This document shows positions 1 through 8,709 of a DNA stretch of 64,000 nucleotides, piece after piece. Under the pieces are notes generated by a model, which was given only the letters and a program-made list of their open reading frames with translations, was not told the DNA's origin and did not search any database. Source of the stretch: CAYWBU01 sp942491525 (GTDB taxonomy: Bacteria > Desulfobacterota > Desulfomonilia > UBA1062); NCBI GenBank assembly GCA_942491525.1, contig CALOBW010000055.1, positions 62,001-126,000 of the forward strand. The letters are read 5' to 3'. Each line of letters starts with the position of its first letter. Position 1 is the stretch's first letter. A program made the position numbers and the translations under genes.

Positions 1-917
1 TTGAGGGGTTCAACGTTCATTTTGACAACTGGTTCAGCGAGGCCTCGCTCTACACCGACAACAAGGTTGAGAAGACCCTGGCCGAGTTGAAAGAAAAAGA
101 CATGGTTTACGAAGAGGGCGGCGCCGACTGGTTCCGCAGCACTAAATATGGCGACGAAAAGGACCGCGTTGTGCGCAAGCAGGACGGGGCTCTGACCTAT
201 TTTGCGCCCGACATCGCCTACCACCGCGACAAGATCGAGCGCGGCTTTGAGCAGATTATCGATATCTGGGGGGCCGACCATCACGGCTATGTGCCGCGCA
301 TGACCGCCGCCATCCAGGCGCTGGGGGCTCCCAAGGAGACCTTTCACGCTCTCTTGATTCAGATGGTGTCGCTGGTGCGCGATAATGAGCCGGTCTACAT
401 GTCGACCCGCGCCGGCGAGTTCATAACCCTCAAGGAGATCGTCGACGAGGTCGGGGTTGATGCGGCGCGCTTCTTCTTCCTGCTGCGCAAGTATGACTCC
501 CAGTACGTCTTTGACCTGGAGCTGGCCAAGAAGAAGAGCGAGGAGAACCCGGTCTTCTATATCCAGTATGCCCATGCGCGCATCTGCTCGATTATCAATA
601 ACGCCAAGGAGCAGGGCCACGGGCCCGAGGCCGCCGATCTGAGCCGCCTGGATTCTGAGGGCGATATTGAGTTGATCAAGGCCCTGGCAACCTATCCTGA
701 GGTTGTGCTCTCATCGGCCCGTGATCTGGAGCCGCACCGTATTCCCTTCTACCTTTTGGAGCTTGCCACAGTTTTCCACAGGTTCTATAATAAAAACAGA
801 GTCATAAATGATGACGCTGCCCTGACCGGAGCTCGCCTGGTGCTGATCGACTCGGTGCGCCAGGTGCTGGCCAACGCTCTGGGACTGATGGGTGTCAGCG
901 CCCCGGAGAGAATGTAA
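1..917 (+). CDS. argS: arginyl-tRNA synthetase, C-terminal part (cut by window edge)
   Basis: Class Ia aminoacyl-tRNA synthetase that charges tRNA-Arg in the cytoplasm. The reading frame is open from base 3, so the N-terminus and HIGH motif lie outside the window. Visible are the family block around 'TYFAPDIAYHRDKIERGF', the 'IDIWGADHHGYVPRM' block, 'QMVSLVRDNEPVYMSTRAGEF', and an anticodon-binding DALR domain with 'ARICSI' and 'FHRFYNKNRVI' near the C-terminus. The stop is at 915-917. The next gene starts 3 bases later, so the two are probably cotranscribed. The identification is secure; only the length cannot be judged. Confidence 0.97.
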   Translation, partial: EGFNVHFDNWFSEASLYTDNKVEKTLAELKEKDMVYEEGGADWFRSTKYGDEKDRVVRKQDGALTYFAPDIAYHRDKIERGFEQIIDIWGADHHGYVPRMTAAIQALGAPKETFHALLIQMVSLVRDNEPVYMSTRAGEFITLKEIVDEVGVDAARFFFLLRKYDSQYVFDLELAKKKSEENPVFYIQYAHARICSIINNAKEQGHGPEAADLSRLDSEGDIELIKALATYPEVVLSSARDLEPHRIPFYLLELATVFHRFYNKNRVINDDAALTGARLVLIDSVRQVLANALGLMGVSAPERM

Positions 918-920
918 GTA

Positions 921-1442
921 ATGGCTAAGCGCAAGAAGAGCCGAAAGAGACGGGCTAAGAAACAGTCCACCTCGCGCAACATGGCGCTCTTTTGCGTCTC
1001 GCTCTGCATGCTGGTGGGAGCCAGCTACCTCTTTTCGGTGGTGACCAGTCAGGAGGATCTGACCTTCAATCCGGCCGATCTGAGCCGCTACGACCTCTTC
1101 AGTAAGGCTGAGGAGGAGGTCGTGAAGGCTGAACCCAAGAAGGCTCCGCGCAAGAGCGCCATCGCCGACACCGAACTGGTTTTTTATGATCTGCTGAACT
1201 CCGACGACCAGCAGGCCGACAATAACTACTCGGTCCAGATTGCGGCCTTCAAATCCTATGAGCGGGCCAGTAAGTTTGCCGACAACCTCAAACAGAAGAA
1301 ACGCTTGCAGTGTCGCCTGGTGCGTCAGGACGAGTGGATTCTGGTCCGCTGGGGCAGCTTTCCCACCAAGGCTTCGGCCGAGCGCTATAATAAGAAGATC
1401 TCAACCATGCTCGATCGTGAGTGTATGGTTGTCAAGATGTAG
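921..1442 (+). CDS. SPOR-domain membrane protein
   Basis: A 173-residue protein with a very basic N-terminus (Lys/Arg-rich, residues 2-15), one membrane helix at about 20-42, a charged linker and a C-terminal SPOR domain at about 103-173 ('NNYSVQIAAFKSYERA', then 'WILVRWGSFPTKASAERY'). SPOR domains bind glycan strands denuded of stem peptides, usually at the division septum, so a periplasmic peptidoglycan-binding role anchored in the inner membrane is likely. It follows argS by 3 bases, and wecB follows after 9. No catalytic domain is present. The partner or pathway is not shown by the sequence. Confidence 0.9.
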   Translation: MAKRKKSRKRRAKKQSTSRNMALFCVSLCMLVGASYLFSVVTSQEDLTFNPADLSRYDLFSKAEEEVVKAEPKKAPRKSAIADTELVFYDLLNSDDQQADNNYSVQIAAFKSYERASKFADNLKQKKRLQCRLVRQDEWILVRWGSFPTKASAERYNKKISTMLDRECMVVKM

Positions 1443-1451
1443 AGGTATCTC

Positions 1452-2489
1452 ATGATTATACATGTTGTCGGGGCCAGGCCCCAGTTCGTTAAGCTGGCGC
1501 CTCTGGCGGCGGCCTGTCGCGCCGAAGGGCTTGATTTCAAGGTTGTCCACACCGGGCAGCACTATGACCACTCCATGTCGGGGCTCCATTTCGAGACCCT
1601 GGGCATCTCAAAACCGGACTACAATCTCAATATCGGTTCAGGTTCGCACGGCGCCATGACCGGGGCTATGCTGGCCGGGCTGGAGGAGATCTTCATCAAG
1701 GAGCAGCCCCGTCTGGTGATCGTCTACGGCGACACCAACTCCACCCTGGCTGCGGCGCTGGCCGCGGCCAAGCTGCACATTCCGGTTGGTCATGTTGAAG
1801 CGGGTGTGCGCAGCTATGACCGGCGCATGCCCGAGGAGATCAACCGGGTGGCCACCGACCACATTGCCGACTACCACTTCTGTCCGACCATGAATGCGGT
1901 AAACCTGCTCAGGAAGGAGGGCATTCAGGGTATCTTCAGCGGCGATGTGATGCTCGATATCTTGAACAGGATTGCCGCCGACCCGGTGCCTCATTCGCTG
2001 GGCGAGGGTTTCATTCTGACCACCATCCACCGGGCCGAGAACACCGATGATGAGGAACGCTTCAGGGCCATCTGGCAGGGGCTCAATGAGCTGGCCGTGG
2101 ATTATGATGTTGTCTTTCCGGTGCATCCGCGCACCAGGGTGCGCTATGGAGATATGCTTGAACAGCGCGCGCAGCGCCTTGAACTGATCGAGCCGGTCAG
2201 CTATCTGGAGATGATCAGCCTGCTCAAAAGCGCCGGCTGCATGCTGACCGATTCGGGCGGTGTGCAGAAGGAGGCCTGTCTGCTTAATACTCCCTGCGTG
2301 ACGGTGCGCAACGTCACCGAGTGGCCCGAGACGATCGAGGCCGGCGCCAATGTGCTGGTTGAGCCGGCGGGAATGGTCGCGGCGGTCAGGCAGCAGCTTG
2401 CGCGGCCGGTCAATATGGCGGCCAGCCCCTTTGGCGACGGGCATGCCGCCGAGCATATCGCGCAATTTATCCGGGAGAACTGCATCTAG
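1452..2489 (+). CDS. wecB: UDP-N-acetylglucosamine 2-epimerase (non-hydrolysing)
   Basis: Interconverts UDP-GlcNAc and UDP-ManNAc in the cytoplasm for surface polysaccharide synthesis. The 345-residue length is close to the family norm (about 360-380). Family motifs are in order: GARPQFVK 7-14, GDTNSTLA 93-100, HVEAGVRS 114-121, PEEINR 127-132, HRAEN 193-197, HPRTR 225-229, TDSGGVQKEA 266-275 and RNVTEWPET 286-294. All are hallmarks of the GT-B-fold epimerase with its UDP site. An 'AGAGG' ribosome site precedes the ATG. No other ManNAc-pathway gene lies nearby, so the polymer served is unknown. Confidence 0.95.
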   Translation: MIIHVVGARPQFVKLAPLAAACRAEGLDFKVVHTGQHYDHSMSGLHFETLGISKPDYNLNIGSGSHGAMTGAMLAGLEEIFIKEQPRLVIVYGDTNSTLAAALAAAKLHIPVGHVEAGVRSYDRRMPEEINRVATDHIADYHFCPTMNAVNLLRKEGIQGIFSGDVMLDILNRIAADPVPHSLGEGFILTTIHRAENTDDEERFRAIWQGLNELAVDYDVVFPVHPRTRVRYGDMLEQRAQRLELIEPVSYLEMISLLKSAGCMLTDSGGVQKEACLLNTPCVTVRNVTEWPETIEAGANVLVEPAGMVAAVRQQLARPVNMAASPFGDGHAAEHIAQFIRENCI

Positions 2490-2503
2490 CTTATTAAGTG
2501 CCG

Positions 2504-2532
2504 CCGCTTATCTTTGTTCTATAAATAAGCGG
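2504..2532 (+). promoter_or_regulatory. Hairpin overlapping the ribosome site of the sensor kinase
   Basis: CCGCTTAT (2504-2511) and ATAAGCGG (2525-2532) form a perfect 8-bp stem with a 13-base loop. The last GG of the stem is the start of the Shine-Dalgarno GGAGG (2531-2535) for the kinase ATG at 2541. There is no T-run, so it is not a canonical terminator for wecB. It could restrict translation of the kinase; that is inference. Confidence 0.5.
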
Positions 2533-2540
2533 AGGTAGCT

Positions 2541-5531
2541 ATGAATTGGGCCTCGGTGCCGGTCATGATGATGGCCGGCATAGCCATCTATGTCGGTCTG
2601 TACCATCTCAGCATGTACCTGCTGCGGCCCGCACTGCGTATTAACCTGCTCTTTGCGCTCTGCTGCATTTTTCTGGGCATCTACGATGTCGGGGCCGCCT
2701 TTCTCTACAATGCGTCCACGCCGCTCCAGGCCCTGCAATCCCAGCGGCTGCAGTTCATATGCGTGATCCTCTTCGGCCTGAGTTCGATCTGGTTCGTCTA
2801 CTATCTGGTGGAGGCCGAGCAGCGCCGCCCCTATCTGATGTTGAGCATCCTGATGGCGCTCTTCATTCCCCTGGTGCTGGTCCGTTCGGAGTTGGGCCTG
2901 AGTGATGCCGCGCCCATGCCGCGGGCCATCGGTCTGACCAATCAGGTGCGCTTCATGGAGGTGCGGCTGGGACCGCTGATTCAACTTCTGAGTCTGGTGC
3001 TCTTCCTGGGGCAGTTCTGGCTGATCAGCGTGCTCTATCGGGCCTACCGGGCCGGCCGCCGCTATGTGCTGCCGATCTTGATCTCGATGCTGATTTTCTT
3101 CCTGGCCTGCATCAATGATATTCTGGTCGGGCAGAATCTCTACTCGGCGCTCTATCTGGTTGAGTACCTCTATCTGGCGGTGATCTTCTCCATGGCCTAT
3201 GTGCTGCTGCGCCAGTTCGTGGGGCTGCACCGCCGTATCGAGGGGCTGAACGCCACCCTGGAGAGCAAGGTTGAGGAGCGCACCCTGGAGCTGCAGGACG
3301 CACTTGAGCGAGAGCGCCGCTCGCGGCAGAAGCTGCGCGCCATTACCTACAGCTCGGCTGACTGGGTCTGGGAGATCGACCAGGAGGGGCGCTTCGTTTC
3401 GTCCAGCGGCCGTGTCGAGGACCTGACCGGTTACGATGTAAATGAGATCATCGGCATGAGGCCCGATGATCTGGCCGAGGAGCCCGGGCAGGTCCGCGCC
3501 AGGATTCAGGCCGGGATCAATGAACGGGAGCCTTTTCATGACCTGGATGCCTGGATCCGGCACAAGAGTGGCAGCCGGGTCTGCCTGCAGATCAGTGCGG
3601 TGCCCATCATTGATCAGGACGGTCAGCTGAGCGGGTTCCAGGGGATTGCCAAGGATATCACCTCCCGGATGCAGTCGCGGGACGAGCTGCTGGCCAGTGA
3701 ACGGCGCTATCGCCAGATCTTTAACAGTATCGCTGACATGTACGCGGAGATCCGACTGGACGGCACCATTGTGGAGGTCAGCCCCTCCATAAGCCGCCAT
3801 CTGGGCTACAGCCGCGAGGAGGTTCTGGGCAGCAACATTCTCTCATACTATGCGCGCGCCCTGCAGCGTGACGAGATGCTCGCGGCCCTGCTTGAGAAGG
3901 GCGAGCTGAACGATTACGGGGTTGATTTCGTCAACAAGCAGGGGCAGGTGGTGCCGGTATCCTTTTCGATTCATACGGTCGAGATGCCTGACGGCTCGAC
4001 CCACATTGTGGGGACGGCCCGCGATGTATCGGAGCGGGAGCTGGGAGAGCGGATGCTCAGGGACGCCAAGGAGCTGGCCGAGTCCGCCAGCCGGGCCAAG
4101 AGTGAGTTTCTGGCTAATATGAGTCATGAGATCCGTACGCCCATGAATGGGGTGGTGGGCATGACCAGCCTGCTGAAGACCACCGAGCTGGATGAGAAGC
4201 AGCGGCACTACACCGAGATAATCGAGACCAGTGCCAATGCTCTGCTGACCATCATCAATGATATTCTTGATTTCTCCAAGATCGAAGCCGGCAAGATGGA
4301 GCTGGAGCGGATCGAGTTTAACCTGCGGGTGACCCTTGAGGATCTCTGTGATGCGCTGGGCTCCAAGGTTGCGGAGAAGGGGCTCGATCTGAGTCTCTAT
4401 GTTGAACCGGATGTGCCCCTGCTGCTGGAGGGTGACCCGGTACGGTTGCGCCAGGTGGTCAGCAATCTGGTGGACAACGCCATCAAGTTTACCCATGAGG
4501 GTGAGGTGGTGGTGCAGGTTGGCAGGGATCTCATTGAGGGCGGGCGCGCCCGGCTGCGGTTCTCGGTGACCGACAGCGGGATCGGCATTGCTCCGCAGAA
4601 GCAGGCCAGGTTATTTGATGCCTTTATTCAGGCTGACGGCTCCACCACCCGCCGTTACGGCGGTACCGGCCTGGGATTGAGCATCTGCCGGCAGCTGGTG
4701 CAGCTGATGGATGGCGAGATCGGCCTGGACAGCCGGGAGGGCGCAGGCTCCACCTTCTGGTTCACGGCAACCTTCAGGAGCCTCGGCCTTCAGGAGGGCT
4801 TTGCCCTGTTTGCGCGCCAGGCTGTGCTGGCGGTTGAGCCGCGGGCCATTGACTGCAAGATTCTGACGGCCCTGCTCGAGGAGTGGGGCTGTGAGTATGA
4901 GATTGTGTCCGGGGGGCAGGATATCCATGATCTGGGGCATTTTGATATCGTGCTTTGGGATATGCTGGCCTGCGGTCTGGAACGCCTGCTGGATGATCCG
5001 GAACGGCCGGAGGTCAAGGTTGTGGCCCTGAGCCGTTGCGCTGAAGCGGATGAGCGTTTCGATGCGGTGTTTGCCAAGCCGATCCTGAGCGGTCATCTGG
5101 CCAAGTGTTTGCTGGGTCTGACCGGCCGGCGCTGGGAGGAGAGCGCTGCGAAACCGGTCCGGCGCCGCTCGGCGGATGCGCGCATCCTGCTGGTGGAGGA
5201 TAACCTGATCAACCAGGAGATGGCGCTGGCCATCCTGGAGAATATGGGCCTCAAGGCAGATCTGGCCGCCAATGGGGTTGAGGCCGTGGAGGCGGTTGAG
5301 CAGAAGAGCTATGACCTGATCCTGATGGACATCCAGATGCCCGAGATGGACGGTTTTGAAGCCACCCGCATCATTCGCGGGAGATTTCCTTCGATCCCGA
5401 TCATCGCCATGACCGCCAAGGCCCTTAAGGGGGATGCTCAGGCCTGTCTGGATGCGGGCATGAATGATTATCTGTCTAAACCGGTGCAGCCTGAAGCGGT
5501 GGCTGAAAAGATTGACCAGTGGCTGCGCTAG
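2541..5531 (+). CDS. Hybrid sensor histidine kinase (7TM-like, PAS-PAS-HisKA-HATPase-REC-REC)
   Basis: A 996-residue membrane kinase. About seven hydrophobic helices fill residues 1-228 and resemble the sensing regions of 7TM receptor kinases. They are followed by a coiled coil (about 230-265), two PAS domains (about 265-378 and 385-500), and a HisKA domain with phospho-acceptor His529 in 'NMSHEIRTPMNG'. The ATPase domain has the N box around Asn646, 'DSGIGI' at 678 and 'GGTGLGL' 707-713. A first receiver-like domain (about 760-860) keeps Asp807 and Lys846 but has lost part of the acidic pair. The last receiver is intact (Asp886/887 region, Asp930, Lys980). No DNA-binding output or partner regulator is adjacent. 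The ligand is unknown. Confidence 0.93.
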   Translation: MNWASVPVMMMAGIAIYVGLYHLSMYLLRPALRINLLFALCCIFLGIYDVGAAFLYNASTPLQALQSQRLQFICVILFGLSSIWFVYYLVEAEQRRPYLMLSILMALFIPLVLVRSELGLSDAAPMPRAIGLTNQVRFMEVRLGPLIQLLSLVLFLGQFWLISVLYRAYRAGRRYVLPILISMLIFFLACINDILVGQNLYSALYLVEYLYLAVIFSMAYVLLRQFVGLHRRIEGLNATLESKVEERTLELQDALERERRSRQKLRAITYSSADWVWEIDQEGRFVSSSGRVEDLTGYDVNEIIGMRPDDLAEEPGQVRARIQAGINEREPFHDLDAWIRHKSGSRVCLQISAVPIIDQDGQLSGFQGIAKDITSRMQSRDELLASERRYRQIFNSIADMYAEIRLDGTIVEVSPSISRHLGYSREEVLGSNILSYYARALQRDEMLAALLEKGELNDYGVDFVNKQGQVVPVSFSIHTVEMPDGSTHIVGTARDVSERELGERMLRDAKELAESASRAKSEFLANMSHEIRTPMNGVVGMTSLLKTTELDEKQRHYTEIIETSANALLTIINDILDFSKIEAGKMELERIEFNLRVTLEDLCDALGSKVAEKGLDLSLYVEPDVPLLLEGDPVRLRQVVSNLVDNAIKFTHEGEVVVQVGRDLIEGGRARLRFSVTDSGIGIAPQKQARLFDAFIQADGSTTRRYGGTGLGLSICRQLVQLMDGEIGLDSREGAGSTFWFTATFRSLGLQEGFALFARQAVLAVEPRAIDCKILTALLEEWGCEYEIVSGGQDIHDLGHFDIVLWDMLACGLERLLDDPERPEVKVVALSRCAEADERFDAVFAKPILSGHLAKCLLGLTGRRWEESAAKPVRRRSADARILLVEDNLINQEMALAILENMGLKADLAANGVEAVEAVEQKSYDLILMDIQMPEMDGFEATRIIRGRFPSIPIIAMTAKALKGDAQACLDAGMNDYLSKPVQPEAVAEKIDQWLR

Positions 5532-6244
5532 ATCCCGGCGGCCTTGGCCATCACGACTGCGGCGGCCACGGCCACATTCAGTGACTCGGTCCGGCCGGAC
5601 ATGGGGATGCGTACGCGTTTTGCGGCCAGCTTCATGATTTCGGGATGCACGCCGTCGGCCTCCTGTCCCATGCAGATGGCCAGCGGGCCGCTCAGGTCAA
5701 CCGACCCAAGCTCTTCGGAGCCCTCCAGGCTGAGGGCCAGGATCGGCAGCTTCAGCTCTTGAATGTCGCCAAGTTCGGCGCGGGCCAGCTTGAGGCTCAG
5801 GCAGGAGCCCATGGAGGCCCGCACTGCCTTCTCGCCGAAGGGCGAGGCCGTGCCGGGGGTGAAGAGCACGCTTTCAAAGCCGAAGGCTTCGGCTGTTCTT
5901 AGAATGGTGCCCACGTTGCCGGGGTCCTGCAGCCGGTCCAGAATCAGGATGCGCTCGCCGATCTGGCTCAGGTCCGTCCAGGGCTGCTCGCAGAAGATCA
6001 GAATCCCCTGAGGAGAGTTGGTCGATGCGATCTTATTAAAGAGGTGCTCGTTGAGCAGGGTGTATTGATAAGCGGGTTCGCCGTGCTGTTCGATGTAGGC
6101 CGGGGTTGCGGCCATCAGCTGGGGCGTAATGCCGCGCTGCAGCGCATCCTGGACCAGGCGATGGCCCTCGAGCAGCAGCAGGCTCTTATTTTTACGAGCC
6201 GCCAGCAGGGCCTTGAAAGCAGGGTTCTGGCGGCTCGTTATCAA
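5528..6244 (-). CDS. SpoU/TrmH-family RNA 2'-O-methyltransferase
   Basis: SPOUT-class methyltransferase that uses AdoMet to methylate a ribose 2'-OH in rRNA or tRNA. A substrate-binding domain (about 1-85, with 'LLLLEGHRLVQDAL') precedes the knotted catalytic domain. Motif 1 is at 103-122 (begins DRLQDPGNVG), motif 2 is GQEADGV 193-199 and motif 3 is 'IPMSGRTESLNVAVA' from 213. The layout matches RlmB/TsnR-like enzymes; the modified nucleotide cannot be told. It starts one base after the slipin gene stops, so the two form an operon, and its 3' end overlaps the convergent kinase gene by 4 bases. Confidence 0.9.
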   Translation of the reverse strand: MITSRQNPAFKALLAARKNKSLLLLEGHRLVQDALQRGITPQLMAATPAYIEQHGEPAYQYTLLNEHLFNKIASTNSPQGILIFCEQPWTDLSQIGERILILDRLQDPGNVGTILRTAEAFGFESVLFTPGTASPFGEKAVRASMGSCLSLKLARAELGDIQELKLPILALSLEGSEELGSVDLSGPLAICMGQEADGVHPEIMKLAAKRVRIPMSGRTESLNVAVAAAVVMAKAAGI

Positions 6245-6245
6245 G

Positions 6246-6989
6246 CTAAAGACCTTTCAGGAAGGGTTTGATCAGGTCGATGGGCAGCGGCAGCAGCGTA
6301 TTGGTCGAACCTTCCGAGGAGATTTCGCGGATGGTCTGCAGGAATCTGAGCTGCAGGGCGATGGGCTCCTTGGCGATGATGGCGGCGGCTTCGGAAAGTT
6401 TCTGGGCGGCCTGCTGTTCACCCTCGGCATGGATGATCTTGGCGCGCCGCTCACGTTCGGCTTCGGCCTGTTTGGCCATGGCGCGCTGCATCTCTTCGGG
6501 CAGGTCGATGTGCTTCAGTTCGACGGCGCTGACCTTGATGCCCCAGGGATCGGTCTGGCGGTCGAGGATGGTCTGAATCTGGGCGCTGATCTCTTCGCGT
6601 TTGGTCAGCAGCTCATCCAGTTCGGCTCCGCCGCAGACTGAACGCAGGGTGGTCTGGGAGAGCTGGCTGGTGGCGTAGAGGTAGTTTTCAACTTCAATTA
6701 TCGATTTAAGCGGATCAATGACCCTGAAGTAGACCACCGCGTTGACCTTGACGGTGACGTTGTCCTTGGTGATGACGTCCTGGGATGGCACGTCCTGGAC
6801 AATCGTTCTCAAACTGATGCGCACGTAGCGATCGATCAGCGGAATAACGATGATGATACCGGGACCCTTGGGCTTCTGGATGACGCGACCCAGGCGGAAG
6901 ACGACGGCTCTTTCATACTCGTTGAGGACCTTGATGGCCGAGAAGAGGAAGAGCAGGGCTAATACAGCAATAACCGCGAACACAATCAT
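6246..6989 (-). CDS. Slipin (stomatin/SPFH-domain membrane protein)
   Basis: A 247-residue stomatin-family protein with an N-terminal membrane helix (2-22) and 'NEYERAVVFRLGRVI' opening the SPFH domain. The typical stomatin block 'DVITKDNVTVKVNAVVYFRV' follows, then an Ala/Glu-rich helix ('MAKQAEAERERRAKIIHAEGE') and a short tail. Such proteins form inner-membrane oligomers, often with an NfeD partner. No NfeD gene is adjacent here; the downstream gene is an RNA methyltransferase. The segment usually reading 'RSVLG' here reads 'RSVCGG', a mild variation. A GGAGG site precedes the ATG. Function beyond membrane scaffolding is unknown. Confidence 0.92.
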   Translation of the reverse strand: MIVFAVIAVLALLFLFSAIKVLNEYERAVVFRLGRVIQKPKGPGIIIVIPLIDRYVRISLRTIVQDVPSQDVITKDNVTVKVNAVVYFRVIDPLKSIIEVENYLYATSQLSQTTLRSVCGGAELDELLTKREEISAQIQTILDRQTDPWGIKVSAVELKHIDLPEEMQRAMAKQAEAERERRAKIIHAEGEQQAAQKLSEAAAIIAKEPIALQLRFLQTIREISSEGSTNTLLPLPIDLIKPFLKGL

Positions 6990-7010
6990 GTGACACCTCC
7001 AGAGAAATCT

Positions 7011-7036
7011 TAATTAAAACCGGGCTTGAGCCCGGT
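7011..7036 (-). terminator. Rho-independent terminator after the M23 peptidase gene
   Basis: ACCGGGCT (7019-7026) and AGCCCGGT (7029-7036) form a perfect 8-bp stem with a 2-base loop. Read on the minus strand it is followed by TTTTAATT and lies 2 bases past the stop codon of the M23 gene. It separates that gene from the slipin operon. Confidence 0.8.
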
Positions 7037-7037
7037 A

Positions 7038-8651
7038 CTAGCCATTATTAATTGAAAGGGAGGCAATATTCAAGCTGCGATCATCCAGCATGGCCAGGCG
7101 CTTGCTGGCCAGCTCCTTGAATGATACCAGATCTTCGCCCCTGAGCGGGTCGCCGGCCACGGCCTTGAGGCGCAGCGGGTTGACGAATTTGCCGTTGTGC
7201 TTGACGCGGAAATCCAGGTGCGGTCCGGTGGAGACGCCGGTGGAGCCCACATAGGCGATCACCTGGCCCTGCTCGACGCGGCTGCCGTTGCGCACTCCGC
7301 GGGCGTAGCCCGAGAGGTGGCCGTAGTAGGATACATAGCCGGCCTGGTGCTTTATCTTGACGCACTCGCCGAAGCCGCCGTTCCAGCCCTTGTGGATCAC
7401 CTGGCCGTCGCCCAGCGCCACCACCGGGGTGCCCTGGGGGGCGGCGTAGTCCACGCCCAGATGTGGTTTGCTGGTCTTGTAGACCGGGTGGACCCGGTTG
7501 TAGGTGAACCGCGATGAGATGCGGCGGTAGTTGAGCGGTGCCTTCAGGAAGAGTTTCTGGATCGGTTTGCCGTCGGCGCCGTAGTAGCCGCGGGTGCCCT
7601 TGCCGTTGTTGTAGTAGATGGCGGTGTGGTCTTCGCCCTGGTTGATGAACTGGGCGGCCAGGATGCGGCCGTAGCCCTTAAACTTGTCTTCCACGAAGAA
7701 CTTCTCGTAGACCAGGGTGTAGCGGTCGCCGGGCTGAATGTCGGTGAAGAAGTTGATGTCCCAGGCGAAGATGTCGGTCAGCTCCATGACGATGCTCGGC
7801 GCCAGACCGGCCTCGATGCCCGACTGGTAGAGGCTGCTGTTGATGACGCCCTCGGCGCGCTCATGGCGGATCTCAACGTCCAGGGTCTTCTTTGCAGCGA
7901 CAAAGTTGCCGTTTTCGGCCGTGATCTCCAGGAAGGTCAGGCCGTCGATCTCATAGGTGATCTTGCTGGCGCGGATGGGCTTCTCAACCGTGATCAGGGC
8001 GCTCAGCTGATGCCCCGGGGCGATGCCCGAGAGGTTGAAAACCTTCTTGGAGGCGCGGTAGATCAGGTCTGACTGGTAGTCGTCGATGCCCATCTTGCTC
8101 AGAATTTCATAGACGTTGTCGCCCTTGTTGACCGTGGTCTTGACGGTCTGGAACTTGCCGGCATACGAGCTGGAGAGCACTCGCTCGATCTGTTTCTTGG
8201 TGCTGCTGATCTCCTCGCCGTTGAGGCTGACGATCAGGCTGTCGAGATAGGAGATCTCATAGATGATCTGTTCGAGGATCTGGCCGTCGGGCGAGTAGAC
8301 CAGGCTCAGCTCATGGCCCGGCAGGATGCGCGCCAGGTCGAAGGTCTGCTTGGCGGCCTTGATGATTTTGTAGGCCTGCTGGGAGGCTATGCCGTTGGCG
8401 GTCAGAATGTTGTAGATGGAGTCGCCGCGGCCGATGGTGATCATCTTGACCAGGGGTTCGGGCTGGGAGGCCTCCTCTAGCGGTTCGTCGGTGGGGTCGT
8501 CCTGACACTCATTGATCTCGCCGCTGACTTCGATGGCGGGGAGCTTGTTGTGTTCATCGGAACTGCTGGAGCGGCCCAGACTGAAGGATAGAATTGCAAT
8601 TGCGACTATTGTCACTGCCAGGATTAGCCGGTTGCGAGTCTTAAAGTTCAT
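7038..8651 (-). CDS. M23 family metallopeptidase with two LysM/OapA-like repeats
   Basis: A 537-residue envelope protein resembling DD-endopeptidases of the MepM/ShyA type, which cleave peptidoglycan cross-links. It has an N-terminal anchor helix (9-26) and two related modules starting 'GRGDSIYNILTANG' (75) and 'NKGDNVYEILSKMG' (176) that look like glycan-binding LysM/OapA folds. The C-terminal LytM domain has zinc ligands His397 and Asp401 ('HLGVDYAAP') and His478 ('GPHLDF'), and the second histidine His445 ('YYGHLS'). All catalytic residues are present, so it should be active. It is transcribed divergently from lpxH with only 58 bases between. Confidence 0.93.
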   Translation of the reverse strand: MNFKTRNRLILAVTIVAIAILSFSLGRSSSSDEHNKLPAIEVSGEINECQDDPTDEPLEEASQPEPLVKMITIGRGDSIYNILTANGIASQQAYKIIKAAKQTFDLARILPGHELSLVYSPDGQILEQIIYEISYLDSLIVSLNGEEISSTKKQIERVLSSSYAGKFQTVKTTVNKGDNVYEILSKMGIDDYQSDLIYRASKKVFNLSGIAPGHQLSALITVEKPIRASKITYEIDGLTFLEITAENGNFVAAKKTLDVEIRHERAEGVINSSLYQSGIEAGLAPSIVMELTDIFAWDINFFTDIQPGDRYTLVYEKFFVEDKFKGYGRILAAQFINQGEDHTAIYYNNGKGTRGYYGADGKPIQKLFLKAPLNYRRISSRFTYNRVHPVYKTSKPHLGVDYAAPQGTPVVALGDGQVIHKGWNGGFGECVKIKHQAGYVSYYGHLSGYARGVRNGSRVEQGQVIAYVGSTGVSTGPHLDFRVKHNGKFVNPLRLKAVAGDPLRGEDLVSFKELASKRLAMLDDRSLNIASLSINNG

Positions 8652-8709
8652 CGTCTGCAGATATAATGTATGGGTTGATATATCAAGGCAATTCTGTTTC
8701 TATACCCAG

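Noticed and set aside
2508..3800. A 430-codon open frame on the minus strand opposite the sensor kinase
   Set aside because: Composition is a Gln/His/Asp-rich mirror of GC-rich coding sequence, no family is recognisable, and the plus-strand frame encodes intact kinase domains.
8512..8709. Upstream extension of the lpxH frame
   Set aside because: It lies antisense within the divergent M23 gene and adds sequence unlike any LpxH N-terminus; the metal motif begins right after GTG 8710.
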